Below, piece by piece: positions 47,007 to 56,000 of a stretch of DNA of 64,000 bases. Source of the stretch: Pseudomonas sp. G34 (GTDB lineage Bacteria > Pseudomonadota > Gammaproteobacteria > Pseudomonadales > Pseudomonadaceae); contig NZ_JAVHZV010000016.1 of the NCBI RefSeq assembly GCF_031119625.1, forward strand, positions 62,001-126,000, given 5' to 3'. The notes under the pieces were generated by a model. The model did not search any database and was not told the origin of the DNA. It saw only the letters and a list, made by a program, of their open reading frames with translations. Made by a program: the position numbers and the translations under genes. Positions within the stretch are counted from its first letter, which is position 1; each line of letters opens with the position of its first letter.

Positions 47007-47639
47007 TTACTTGTTGCCGGTCAGCGCGGCGTAGCTGGTCATCAGGTTGCGGTAGTCCGGGATGTGATCGGAGCAGATCTTCGCCAGGCCTTCCACATCG
47101 TTGCGCCAGTCGCGGTGCAGCTCACAGGCCACGGCGAACCAGTTCATCAGCTGCGCGCCGGCGGCGGTCATGCGCTGCCAGGCCGAGTCGCGGCTGATCT
47201 GGTTGAAGGTGCCGGAAGCGTCGGTGACCACGAACACGTCGAAGCCCTCCTCGATGGCCGCCAGCGCCGGGAACGCCACGCAGACTTCGGTCACCACGCC
47301 GGCGATGATCAGTTGCTTCTTGCCGGTGGCCTTGATTGCCTTGACGAAGTCTTCGTTGTCCCAGGCGTTGATCTGGCCAGGGCGGGCGATGTACGGCGCG
47401 TCCGGGAACATCTCCTTCAGCTCGGGAACCAGAGGGCCGTTGGGGCCGGTTTCGAAGCTGGTGGTGAGGATGGTCGGCAGGTTGAAGAACTTGGCGATAT
47501 CGGCCAGGGCCAGCACGTTGTTCTTGAACTTGTCCGGGTCGATGTCACGTACCAGCGACAGCAGACCGGCCTGGTGGTCGACCAGCAGAACGGCGGCGTT
47601 GTCTTTGTCCAGGCGGTTGTAGGCGATGGAGTTGGTCAT
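47007..47639 (-). CDS. YcaC-family isochorismatase-like hydrolase
   Basis: The ATG at 47639 (AGAGGAT upstream) gives 210 residues; the longer frame runs into the LysR gene and is dropped. The protein is an isochorismatase-fold cysteine hydrolase: L-L-V-D-H-Q-A-G near 17-24 (Asp), a lysine near 85-110 and G-V-V-T-E-V-C-V-A-F near 114-123 (Cys). YcaC-type proteins form octamers and have unknown physiological substrates. It is divergent from a LysR regulator, with 159 bases between them, which very probably controls it. It is a single-gene unit with its own terminator. Confidence 0.9.
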   Translation of the reverse strand: MTNSIAYNRLDKDNAAVLLVDHQAGLLSLVRDIDPDKFKNNVLALADIAKFFNLPTILTTSFETGPNGPLVPELKEMFPDAPYIARPGQINAWDNEDFVKAIKATGKKQLIIAGVVTEVCVAFPALAAIEEGFDVFVVTDASGTFNQISRDSAWQRMTAAGAQLMNWFAVACELHRDWRNDVEGLAKICSDHIPDYRNLMTSYAALTGNK

Positions 47640-47798
47640 GGTGCGATCCTCTTTCTTGGGTGGTTGCCGATTCATTTGGCTGATTCGTTTGGGTGGTTTG
47701 CAGTTGTCGCCGCATGTGGGAAAGATTAAATTCGACACCCATCTCGCACCAGACGGCAAAAATCGCCTCAAGCGTTCCATTTTCAGAACGGTAACCCC

Positions 47799-48704
47799 AT
47801 GGAAGACCTCAACACGCTCTACTACTTCACCCAGGTGGTGGAGCACGGCGGCTTCGCCCCGGCCGGTCGCGCGCTGGATATTCCCAAGTCCAAGCTGAGC
47901 CGGCGCATTGCCCTGCTCGAAGAGCGTCTCGGTGTACGCCTGCTGCAGCGCACCAGCCGCCACTGCTCGCTGACCGAGATCGGCCAGGAGTACTACCAAC
48001 GCTGCGTGGCCATGCGCGTGGAGGCCGAAGGCGCTGCCGAGGTGATCGAGCGCAACCGCAGCGAACCACGCGGCCTGGTGCGCCTGGCGTGCCCGACCAC
48101 CCTGCTCAATTCCTGGGTCGGGCCGATGCTGACCCGCTTCATGCTGCGTTACCCGGCGGTGGAGTTGTTTATCGAGAGCACCAACCGGCGCGTCGACGTG
48201 CTCCACGAAGGCTTCGATATCGCCCTGCGTGTGCGCTTCCCGCCGCTGGAAAATACCGACATGGTGATGAAGGTGCTGGGCAACAGCCGCCAGTGCCTGG
48301 TCGGCCGCCCGGATTTCCTCGAACAGCTACCGAAGAAATTCCAGCCCAGCGACTTGAGCGCGCTACCGAGCCTGCATTGGGGTGGCTCGCAGCGTGAGTA
48401 CCAGTGGGAACTGTTCGGCCCGGGCGACGGCAAGCTGCTCATCCCCCACCGCCCGCGCATGGTCACCGACGACCTCATCGCCCTGCGCCACGGCGCCCTG
48501 GCCGGCGTCGGCATCGCCCACGTACCAAGGGTGGCCGTGCGCGAGGATCTGGACGCCGGCACCCTGGTGGAAATGCTGCCGGGCTGGGAACCCAAATGCG
48601 GCATCGTCCATGCCATCTTCCCGTCACGCCGCGGTCTATTACCGTCGGTGCGCACGCTGATCGACTTTCTGGCCGAAGAGTTTGGGCAGAGCGATATGGC
48701 GTGA
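47799..48704 (+). CDS. LysR-family transcriptional regulator
   Basis: This 301-residue protein has the LysR helix-turn-helix (about residues 1-60: L-Y-Y-F-T-Q-V-V-E-H-G-G-F, then A-G-R-A-L-D-I-P-K-S-K-L-S-R-R-I) and the effector-binding domain that follows, with L-R-V-R-F near 145 and G-V-G-I-A-H-V-P near 240. It is transcribed divergently from the YcaC-like hydrolase gene, the classical arrangement for LysR control. The inducing ligand is unknown. The site before the ATG is weak. Confidence 0.93.
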   Translation: MEDLNTLYYFTQVVEHGGFAPAGRALDIPKSKLSRRIALLEERLGVRLLQRTSRHCSLTEIGQEYYQRCVAMRVEAEGAAEVIERNRSEPRGLVRLACPTTLLNSWVGPMLTRFMLRYPAVELFIESTNRRVDVLHEGFDIALRVRFPPLENTDMVMKVLGNSRQCLVGRPDFLEQLPKKFQPSDLSALPSLHWGGSQREYQWELFGPGDGKLLIPHRPRMVTDDLIALRHGALAGVGIAHVPRVAVREDLDAGTLVEMLPGWEPKCGIVHAIFPSRRGLLPSVRTLIDFLAEEFGQSDMA

Positions 48705-48775
48705 GTCAGTTGCTATGGCCCACGCCGCAAAGGGTGGACAACCAGGCGCGACACCCTGCCCCCGGCTAGCGACTC

Positions 48776-49135
48776 TCAAACCCCCGGGTGAAGCTGCGAA
48801 GCCGCGAGGCCGAACACCGCCGCCAGCGCGATCAGCAGCACCAGGTTGAGCAGGATCCGCCGCCCCTTGGAAAGCCCGAAAAACTCCTTGGCGACACTTC
48901 CTGCAAACACCAATGCCACGGCCAGAAACGCCGGCGTGGATACCAACCAGTCGGCGACTTGGCTGTTCATCAGCAGCGCGCTGTCCGGGTAAAGCCCCTG
49001 GCTGATGGCCATGTAATCGGGCCTTGCCTCGACAAGCCCCCAATACGCCGCCACGGTAATCAGCTGGAGCACGAGCAGGATCAGGTTGCAGAGGGTCTTC
49101 AGGCGGGGGAAGCGACCCACGTCACGGCTGTGCAC
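48776..49135 (-). CDS. Small membrane protein, unknown
   Basis: This 119-residue protein has three hydrophobic segments (about 15-35, 63-83 and 92-112). It starts with GTG at 49135, inside the 3' end of the upstream gene (14-base overlap), which suggests translational coupling, though a later GTG at 49120 is possible. No conserved motif is recognised. It pairs with the unknown gene at 49122, so the two may form a small unit with a shared envelope role; that is inference. Confidence 0.55.
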   Translation of the reverse strand: MHSRDVGRFPRLKTLCNLILLVLQLITVAAYWGLVEARPDYMAISQGLYPDSALLMNSQVADWLVSTPAFLAVALVFAGSVAKEFFGLSKGRRILLNLVLLIALAAVFGLAASQLHPGV

Positions 49136-49595
49136 AGAGCGCGCTCCCGTTCTGGGTCTTGCCCATCATGTCCTTGATCACGCCACGAATCTTGGTGTCC
49201 GCCAGTTGCCCACCTTTGGACTCGACCTTGATGCGGCTGAGCGAGAAGGTGGACTCGTTGTTCGCATCGAAGATGGTGAAATTCACGTCCACGGTACCGC
49301 TGAATGCCAGTGTGCCCTTCAGTTCCACCTCGCCCAACTTGCCAACCAGCGAAGAGCGGCTGCACAACCAGGCGTGCTTGGTGGTGTCGATCTTCATCCA
49401 CGCCGTTTCGATATGGCCGGCGATCAACGTGCCGCTGTTGCCACCGATCTCGGGACCGGAGGCGATGCCGAAGGTCTGCGGCTGGTCGCTGCTGGAACGT
49501 CTTAGCTGGATATAAACGCCACTGAACAGGCTGAAACCAATGCTGGTCTTGGGCAGCGCGGCGCCAATACCGCTGGCCAGTATCTTCATTTCCAT
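49122..49595 (-). CDS. Hypothetical protein, coupled to the downstream membrane gene
   Basis: The ATG at 49595 has AAGGAG 6 bases upstream, so the 61 earlier codons are discarded. The 157-residue protein is rich in beta-strand patterns, with G-T-L-A-F-S-G-T-V-D-V-N-F-T-I-F in the middle and two cysteines (near 79 and 155). A short hydrophobic N-terminus (A-S-G-I-G-A-A-L) is not a clear signal peptide. I do not recognise a family. Its 3' end overlaps the start of a small three-helix membrane protein by 14 bases. Confidence 0.6.
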   Translation of the reverse strand: MEMKILASGIGAALPKTSIGFSLFSGVYIQLRRSSSDQPQTFGIASGPEIGGNSGTLIAGHIETAWMKIDTTKHAWLCSRSSLVGKLGEVELKGTLAFSGTVDVNFTIFDANNESTFSLSRIKVESKGGQLADTKIRGVIKDMMGKTQNGSALCAQP

Positions 49596-49886
49596 CACAT
49601 ACTCCTTATGTGTACGCAGGTAGGTGGTCATATCGCTGAACAAGCATGACGACGCAGCAATAGATCCACCGTGAATGACCACGCACAAAGGAAATAAATC
49701 CTGAAGGTCTGGCGCCGGGTGCCTCGCGCCGCACGTGACGGATGGATTCGGCTTATGGTCCCGCCACTGCAGTATCAAGCGGATTTATTAAAGAACCGGG
49801 CAACGCGGCCGCTATGCAGGTAATGCATGGGCAATCGCCAGTAGCAAAGGCTGACCGGGCAAGGACGAACAGGAGATACAAGGGAC

Positions 49887-50717
49887 ATGAGTGATTCACT
49901 CACTTTTTCCGCCGCTGCCAATTCACACACAATTGCTCTGTGGCGCACCCCGCCAGGCCAGGCGGCAGGCACCAGCGCCGAAAACGATCCCATTGCCGGT
50001 CCCGGCAGCGCCGGGCTGGCCGAGCGCACCAGGGTGCAGATCAGCCAAGAGGCCCTGGACAAGTTTCAGGCCTACACAGAAACAGCAAAAACGCGCAGTA
50101 CGACCAGCCTTTCTGAAGGCGTGAAGTTTCACACTCCCGGAGCATTGAGCGAGCAGGACCAACAGACGCTGAGCGCCAGCCTGCGGCAAGACCCTGCGGC
50201 GGTCGCCAAACAGGCCCTGGAAACACAAGCGCAGGCCATGAAAACGGCGAACCTGCAGTTGAGCGCGATCTCCTCGACGATCGAGCAGACCTACACTCGC
50301 CTGCTGGAAACCATCACCAGCACTCAGCCCGACCTGAAAGGTGCCGATTTCGGCTTCAGTGTCGATGCGACGGGAGCGCTCGTATTGACCAATGCAGAGA
50401 CGCTGAGCGCCGATCAAAAAGATCGCCTGCTGGGAGCCCTGAATGGATCGGACGACCTGGTAAAACAGGCCAATGACCTGGCCGACGCACAGATCGCCCT
50501 GTTCGAGGTCGAGCGGCTCAGCCTGGGCAGAGACTTCAACCGCGCCAACTACGCGCAAACCATCGATATCGGTGCGGAATTGCTTGCACGAGTCGCTGCC
50601 CGCGACGCTCCACGTGATAGCTCGGGGGGTGGCTTGCACCAACTGAACATGGCGAACAATTGGCGGCAGCAATTGTGGACCAAGGGCGAACACAAGCCGA
50701 TGTCGGAGCAGGTGTGA
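49887..50717 (+). CDS. Hypothetical protein
   Basis: This 276-residue protein is hydrophilic, with a Ser/Ala/Pro-rich first 45 residues and then V-Q-I-S-Q-E-A-L-D-K-F near 50-60. That I-S-x-E-A motif is common in secreted or flagellum-associated and hypothetical Pseudomonas proteins. The rest is largely helical (about 80-240). There is no membrane segment or signal peptide, and no cysteine that I can see. It stands alone, followed by a cluster of short palindromic repeats. AGGAG lies 11 bases upstream of the ATG. Confidence 0.65.
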   Translation: MSDSLTFSAAANSHTIALWRTPPGQAAGTSAENDPIAGPGSAGLAERTRVQISQEALDKFQAYTETAKTRSTTSLSEGVKFHTPGALSEQDQQTLSASLRQDPAAVAKQALETQAQAMKTANLQLSAISSTIEQTYTRLLETITSTQPDLKGADFGFSVDATGALVLTNAETLSADQKDRLLGALNGSDDLVKQANDLADAQIALFEVERLSLGRDFNRANYAQTIDIGAELLARVAARDAPRDSSGGGLHQLNMANNWRQQLWTKGEHKPMSEQV

Positions 50718-50777
50718 TACGGCCGAAGCACCGCCCACGGCCAACCTCGCAGCGCTCAATAAAACCGACTCAGGCCT

Positions 50778-50838
50778 GTAGGGCGGATCGCGCTGCGTCA
50801 ATCCACTGTGGCGGACGTAAAAGCGGCATCCGCCCTAC
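50778..50838. repeat. Palindromic repeat GTAGGGCGGAT...ATCCGCCCTAC
   Basis: The 61-bp element has 11-bp perfect inverted ends. It is close in size and ends to the element inserted in hrpA at 55226 (GTAGGGTGGAC...GTCCACCCTAC), so the two look like one family. Confidence 0.75.
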
Positions 50839-50885
50839 GGATCTGCGCGATAGTTGCAACGGTACAGAAGCGTGCATCCGTAATT

Positions 50886-50910
50886 TCGCGCGCATGGCGC
50901 GCTCCCATAA
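50886..50910 (-). repeat. REP-type palindrome
   Basis: GCGCGCATGGCGCGCTCCCA is the second arm of the REP seen at 52981-53003, here alone and with one change (CATAA for CACAA). Confidence 0.72.
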
Positions 50911-50931
50911 AAGCACAAGCGAATCTGCCTG

Positions 50932-50966
50932 GTAGCCTGGGTATCGCTACGCTGGAGCCGGGCTAC
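50932..50966. repeat. GTAGCC...GGCTAC repeat overlapping a stop codon
   Basis: GTAGCCTGG and CCGGGCTAC flank a 17-base core. A near copy lies at 53026-53059. The TAG in the right arm, read on the minus strand, is the stop codon of the serine-hydrolase gene at 50963. Confidence 0.7.
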
Positions 50967-51883
50967 GAATCACAGCAGATAGCGACGGTGCGGTCATCCA
51001 GAAGCCCGCGGCGAACCAAGGCGACCATTTCAGCCTCCACATCCCCTTCGCTAGCGTCCTTGCCGAATACCGCACACGTCGCCGTGCCCGCAGCCGTGAC
51101 GCAGCGATACACCGCAACCACGCTACCCGGCCCACAGCCGGTGTGGCCACCGAGGGTCAGGCCGCCCGCCACATCGCCCTGCATCAAGCCCAGGGCATAA
51201 CCCGCTACCAGCCATGGGCGCCCTGCAAGCGGGCCACCCAATACACGCCGCGCCTGCATCTCGGCCCGCAGCATTTCCGGTAGCAAGTTCGTGTCCAGCA
51301 GCCGGTCCAGCAGCAGCGCTGCATCGCATACACGGCCAACCAGCAGGCCATGATAAACCCAGCCGGGGTGATAAGCGGCGGCACTGCTCATATCGACGCC
51401 GCGCAGATCCGCCGGCGTCTTGGCCAGGCGAACACCTGGCACGCCAAGAGGCTGCAATACTCGCTGCTCGATGGCCTGCGCAAGCGGAGTGTCGGTGAGT
51501 GTCTCGATCAGCCGGGCGATATACAGATAGCCGACATTGGAATAACCCCAACCAACTCCAGGTTGATAACGCAGACGCGTCGCGTCGAGGCGCTCGAGCA
51601 TCTCGTTGGCGGGCCAGGGCTGGTCGCCACGGGCAACGGCGGCGTGGTAGTCAGCAAGCTCACCGTAGTCAGCCAGGCCGGCTTCGTGCTTCAGCAGTTG
51701 CCGCAGCGTGAAGGGGCCGCCAGGCATGACCTCATCAAGCGACACCAACCCATCGCGCACCAGGGTCAGCGCAGTCGCCGCCAGCACGGTTTTGCTGAAG
51801 CTCCACCAGGGCACGAGCGGCCCAGACTTGTCCGCTGAGACAAGCTGGCCATCGATGACCAATGCATGTGAAAACGCTGACAT
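50963..51883 (-). CDS. Class C beta-lactamase-fold serine hydrolase, cytosolic
   Basis: The ATG at 51883 (GGAG 7 bases upstream) is preferred to the GTG before it. The 306-residue protein has all three active-site elements of the beta-lactamase/DD-peptidase class C fold: S-F-S-K-T (S-x-x-K, near 29), Y-S-N (near 113) and H-T-G (near 248). There is no signal peptide, so it probably acts in the cytoplasm on an ester or amide rather than on peptidoglycan. Family members include carboxylesterases and EstB-type enzymes. Its last codons end inside a dispersed repeat that supplies the TAG stop. It may share a transcript with the carbamoyltransferase-like gene upstream. Confidence 0.85.
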   Translation of the reverse strand: MSAFSHALVIDGQLVSADKSGPLVPWWSFSKTVLAATALTLVRDGLVSLDEVMPGGPFTLRQLLKHEAGLADYGELADYHAAVARGDQPWPANEMLERLDATRLRYQPGVGWGYSNVGYLYIARLIETLTDTPLAQAIEQRVLQPLGVPGVRLAKTPADLRGVDMSSAAAYHPGWVYHGLLVGRVCDAALLLDRLLDTNLLPEMLRAEMQARRVLGGPLAGRPWLVAGYALGLMQGDVAGGLTLGGHTGCGPGSVVAVYRCVTAAGTATCAVFGKDASEGDVEAEMVALVRRGLLDDRTVAICCDS

Positions 51884-51976
51884 CACTTATCTCCGTGGCA
51901 TGGCGAAACGCGGTTCGCAATAGCGCAACGTGAAGCAGAGGCGCTTGCCCTGATGACTGAAAAGCTCATGAGACGC

Positions 51977-52849
51977 CTATGAAACCGCCCACTCCATCAG
52001 CGCATTCTGGGCATGAAGCAAAAAAGCCTTTGCTTCGACACTTCGACAGCTCTTGTGCAGCATCGCATCGGCGGTCACCTCGCCTCCGCGAGTTACCGGC
52101 GGGCACGCTAGAAAGAGCAGATCCTTACGGGCTTTATCAAGAAGCGCTGCCGATACCTGGTAGTCCAGCAATTGCTCTTGCGGGGCATTTTTCGGCAGGC
52201 AGTCGGTGACGATAACGTCAGCATCCAACACGTGGGCGATATCCGAGCTGATTTCGAAATTGGCGTTCAGCAACTGTGCATCCGTGAAGTGCCAGGCTTG
52301 CGGATAAACCTGGACGATCTGGATAGGCAGCGCGATGGAAGCCTCGACCCAGGAGCGAAGAATGTTCGCATCCGGGGCGATGACAACGACCTTCAAACCT
52401 TCCAGCGTTCCTTTCACATGCTTGATATAGGCCAGGTCGCCCAGCGTTTCGCACGGATGGTTGGCATGGGTACGTGCATTGATGATCGGAGCGGCTGCTG
52501 CACTGGCGAGCGCTTGCAACGCCGTGAGTTCTTTTGTGCGTACCACGAGAAGATCGAACCAGTTGTCCAGATAGCCCGCCAGATCCGCTATCGACTCTCG
52601 CGAACCGAGGCTGATCGGAATCTGAACGCAGATAGCGCCCATGGCCTGCGCACCCAGATCGAAGGCCGTGGTATTACGCCAACCCGTATCGTCGATTATC
52701 AAACCCACTCGCTTATCGCGCAGCGTGGACGGCATGTTGCGCTCACGCCAGTACTGCGCCAGCTCACACGCCCGGTCGACAAGCGCATGGATGACTTCTG
52801 CAGGCAACGCATGAAGTTCGAGAAAATCCTTGTACGGTTTCACGTCCAT
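51977..52849 (-). CDS. Ornithine/aspartate carbamoyltransferase-like protein with altered active site
   Basis: This 290-residue protein has the two-domain carbamoyltransferase fold: a carbamoyl-phosphate domain with D-T-G-W-R-N-T-T-A-F-D-L-G near 53-65, H-P-C-E-T-L-G-D-L near 131, and a second domain ending with V-T-D-C-L-P-K-N near 220. In normal OTC/ATC enzymes the first motif is S-x-R-T, the second H-P-x-Q and the third H-C-L-P. Here the threonine after arginine is asparagine, Gln is Glu, and the HCLP histidine is aspartate. Arg is kept. So a different substrate or loss of activity is likely. It is shorter than OTC (about 310-330) but not truncated at either end. The neighbours do not explain it. 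Confidence 0.8.
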   Translation of the reverse strand: MDVKPYKDFLELHALPAEVIHALVDRACELAQYWRERNMPSTLRDKRVGLIIDDTGWRNTTAFDLGAQAMGAICVQIPISLGSRESIADLAGYLDNWFDLLVVRTKELTALQALASAAAAPIINARTHANHPCETLGDLAYIKHVKGTLEGLKVVVIAPDANILRSWVEASIALPIQIVQVYPQAWHFTDAQLLNANFEISSDIAHVLDADVIVTDCLPKNAPQEQLLDYQVSAALLDKARKDLLFLACPPVTRGGEVTADAMLHKSCRSVEAKAFLLHAQNALMEWAVS

Positions 52850-52950
52850 ATCCCTTCCTCGGCAATTTCAGAGGGCTTATTACAGGCGATGTTGGCCAGG
52901 TGGACGGCCGCGCCTAAGACCTCGCACGCATATCTCATGGGACTTCTTAC

Positions 52951-53006
52951 CCCTGTGGGAACGGGCCATGCCCGTGATCTCGCGCGCATGGCGCGCTCCC
53001 ACAAAG
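52951..53006. repeat. REP doublet
   Basis: Two arms, CCCTGTGGGAACGGGCCATG... and ...GGCGCGCTCCCACAAAGG, face each other, the standard BIME layout. They lie between the carbamoyltransferase-like gene and hrpA. Confidence 0.85.
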
Positions 53007-53025
53007 GCCAAAGCAGGACTGCTTC

Positions 53026-53059
53026 GTAGCCCGGTGTCGCTATGCTCGACCCGGGCTAC
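53026..53059. repeat. GTAGCCCGG...CCGGGCTAC repeat
   Basis: This 34-bp unit has inverted ends and a core with TATGCTCGAC; it is a near copy of 50932-50966. It lies just beyond the REP doublet and just before the hrpA stop codon. Confidence 0.7.
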
Positions 53060-53074
53060 AAACGTGTCAGCCCA

Positions 53075-56000
53075 TCAGCCTTCCACCTGGCTCCACTGCT
53101 TGCTCAGGCGCTTGTCCGACACGGCCATTTTGGTACCCAGCTGCTGGGCCCAGAGGGATACGCGGTATTCCTCGAGCATCCAGCGGTAGGTCTGCAGTTC
53201 GGCGTCGCGTTTGCCTTCCTGCAGGTGTTTGCCAAGGCGCGCCTGGTATTGCTCCCAGTAACCCGCCAGCTCGCCGCTCCACACCCGGTCGCGTTGCAGT
53301 TGCGCGGCGATCTTGTCGAAGCGTTGTTCGATGGCCTTGAGGTAGCGCGGCACTTCCTTAAGCCATTCGGCCGGAGTTTCACGCACGAAACCGGGGTACA
53401 CCAGGTTGCCCAGCTGCGCCTTGATATCGTTGAGCGCCACGGCCTGGGCCAGGTCGATCTTGCCCTTGAAGCGCTTCTGCAGGCCGTGCCACAGCTTGAG
53501 AATGTCCAGGGTCAGGCGCGCCAGCTTCTCGGCGTGCTCGGTCCAGGCGCCGCGCTTCTTCTCGGCCAGGGCGGCCAGGGCTGCGCCGTCACGGGGCAAC
53601 GGCTGCTCACCGTCGAGGATGCAGCTGTCCAGGCTGGCCAGCAGAATGTCTTCGACCAGTGCATCGACGCGCCCCAGCTCGCGGTGCAGCAGGCCCAGCT
53701 CGGTCAGCCCCGGCAGCTTGCCGCGCAGGAACTTGGCGGGCTCGGCCAGCTGTTGCAGCAACAGGCGCTGCAACGCACGGCGGTGCTGGAACTCGGCTTC
53801 CGCCTGGGTCGGAAAGCGGCCTTCCTTGACCACGCCACCTTCTTCCACCAGCGCCGGGAATACGGTCATCGACAGCCCGGCAACCTTCTGCTGGGTCTTC
53901 TCGGCAACCTGGGCGAAGCCCTTGGCTTCCACCGGTTTCTGCACCTTGTCCGCTTGCGGGACGGCCAACGCGGCCTGGCTGGCCTCGGCGAAGCGCGCGG
54001 TCAGCTCCGCCAGGTCGCGGCCTTCGCCGAGCGGCTTGCCGTGGGTGTCGACCACCTCGATGTTCATCTTCAGGTGGGTTTCCAACTGCCGGGTGGCCTC
54101 GACCCACGCCTCGTTGTCGATCCGCGCGCCGGTCATGCGTTGCAGCTCGCGGGCCAGGCTTTCCGGCAGGCTGCCCTGGCCGAAGGTGAGCTTGCTCAGG
54201 GCGGCGCCGACGAAGTCCGGCACCGGCACGAAGTTCTTGCGTACGGCCTTGGGCAGGCCGCGCACCAGATCGATGGCCTTGGCCTCGATCAGCCCCGGCA
54301 CAAGCCACTCCAGGCGCTCGCCCGGCAATTGCGGCAACAGCGGCGCCGGTACGCGCAGGGTCACGCCGTCACGCGGGTGATTGGGCTCGAAGTGGTAGGT
54401 CAGCGGCAATTGCAGCTCACCGACATGCAGGGTGTCCGGGTACTGCGCGGCGGTGACTTCCAGCGCCTCGCGGGCCAGCACGTCCTCCTCACGCATCATC
54501 AGCAGTTGCGGGTCCTTGGCGCTTTCGCGCTTGTACCAGCTCTCGAAGGTAGCGGTCTGGTAGATATCCCCTGGAATGCGCGCCTCGTAGTAGGCGAACA
54601 GGGTTTCCTCGTCGGCCAGGATGTCGCGGCGGCGCGCCTTGGCTTCCAGCTCGTCGAGCTTTTCCAGCAGCACGCGGTTGGCGTTCAGGCACTTGGCGCG
54701 GCTGTTGATTTCGCCGCGCACCAGGCCTTCACGGATAAACAGCTCACGGGACGCCACGGGATCGATGGGCCCGTAATGCACCGGGCGGCGGCCGACCACG
54801 ATCATGCCGTACAGGGTGACCTGCTCGTACGCCACCACCTGGCCACGCTTCTTCTCCCAGTGCGGCTCGAGGTGGTTTTTCTTGATCAGGTGGCCGGCCA
54901 GCGGTTCGATCCAGTCCGGCTCGATCTTCGCCACCTGGCGGGCGAACAGCTTGGTGGTCTCGACCAGCTCGGCGGCCATGATCCAGTTGGGCTTCTTGCG
55001 GCCGATCACCGACGACGGATGCACCCAGAAGCGCCGCTGGCGGGCACCGAGGAAGTCGCCCTCCTCGGCTTTCTGGCCGATCTGGCTGAGCAGGCCGCTG
55101 AGAATCGCCTTGTGCACCGCCGCGTAACCCTTGGCGCGCTGCGCGGCTTCACTGGCCTCGGCCTGCTCGCGCAGGATCACATTGACCTTGGTGTCGGTGG
55201 TCGGCGCCACACGCTCGCCCTTTTCGTAGGGTGGACGGCCGGAGCCGTCCACCTTGGTGGACAAGCCTGCGGCGTTGTCCACCCTACCCACGTCATGAGC
55301 TTGGGAAGCTGATGACGTGCCGGGTGCCAGCTGCAGGTCCTTGGCGAGCAGCACCAGCTGGCGATGGGCATCGCGCCATTCGCGCAGGCGCATGTAGTTG
55401 AGGAAGTTCTTCTTGCACCAGGTGCGCAGCGGGTTGGAGCCCAGCTCCTGGCGTTTTTCCTCGAAGCCGCGCCACAGGTTGATCAGCGCAGCGAAGTCGG
55501 AATCGACATCCTTCCACTGCGCGTGAGCCTGATCGGCCGCCTGCTGGCGGTCCATCGGCCGCTCACGCGGGTCCTGCACCGACAGCGCACTGGCGACGAT
55601 CAGCAGTTCCGGCAGGCTGCCGAGCTTGGCCGCTTCGAGCACCATGCGGCCCAGGCGCGGGTCGATGGGCAGGCGCGCCAGCTGGCGACCCAGTGGCGTC
55701 AGCTGGCCTTCTCGATTGACCGCCGAAAGCTCCTGCAAGAGGTTGAAACCATCGCTGATGGCCTTGCCATCCGGTGGCTCGATAAAGGGGAAATCTTCGA
55801 TGCTGCCCAGGCGCAGATGGAGCATCTGCAGGATCACCGCCGCCAGGTTGGTACGCAGGATTTCCGGATCGGTGAAGCTCGGCCGGCCGAGGAAATCCTC
55901 CTCGCTGTACAGGCGCACGCAGATGCCCGGCTCGACCCGCCCGCAACGGCCCTTGCGCTGGTTGGCACTGGCCTGGGAAATCGCCTCGGTGGGCAGGCGC

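Noticed and set aside
43509..47729. 1406-codon open frame on the plus strand
   Set aside because: It is the antisense of the SDR, molybdoenzyme and YcaC genes, whose protein families are clear. Long shadow frames are common in GC-rich DNA.
52951..53059. CRISPR-like repeats
   Set aside because: The repeats are REP palindromes in twos, without regular spacers or cas genes.
53042..55312. 756-codon plus-strand frame opposite hrpA
   Set aside because: It is a mirror of the HrpA coding strand, with Leu/Gln-rich low-complexity sequence and no motif.
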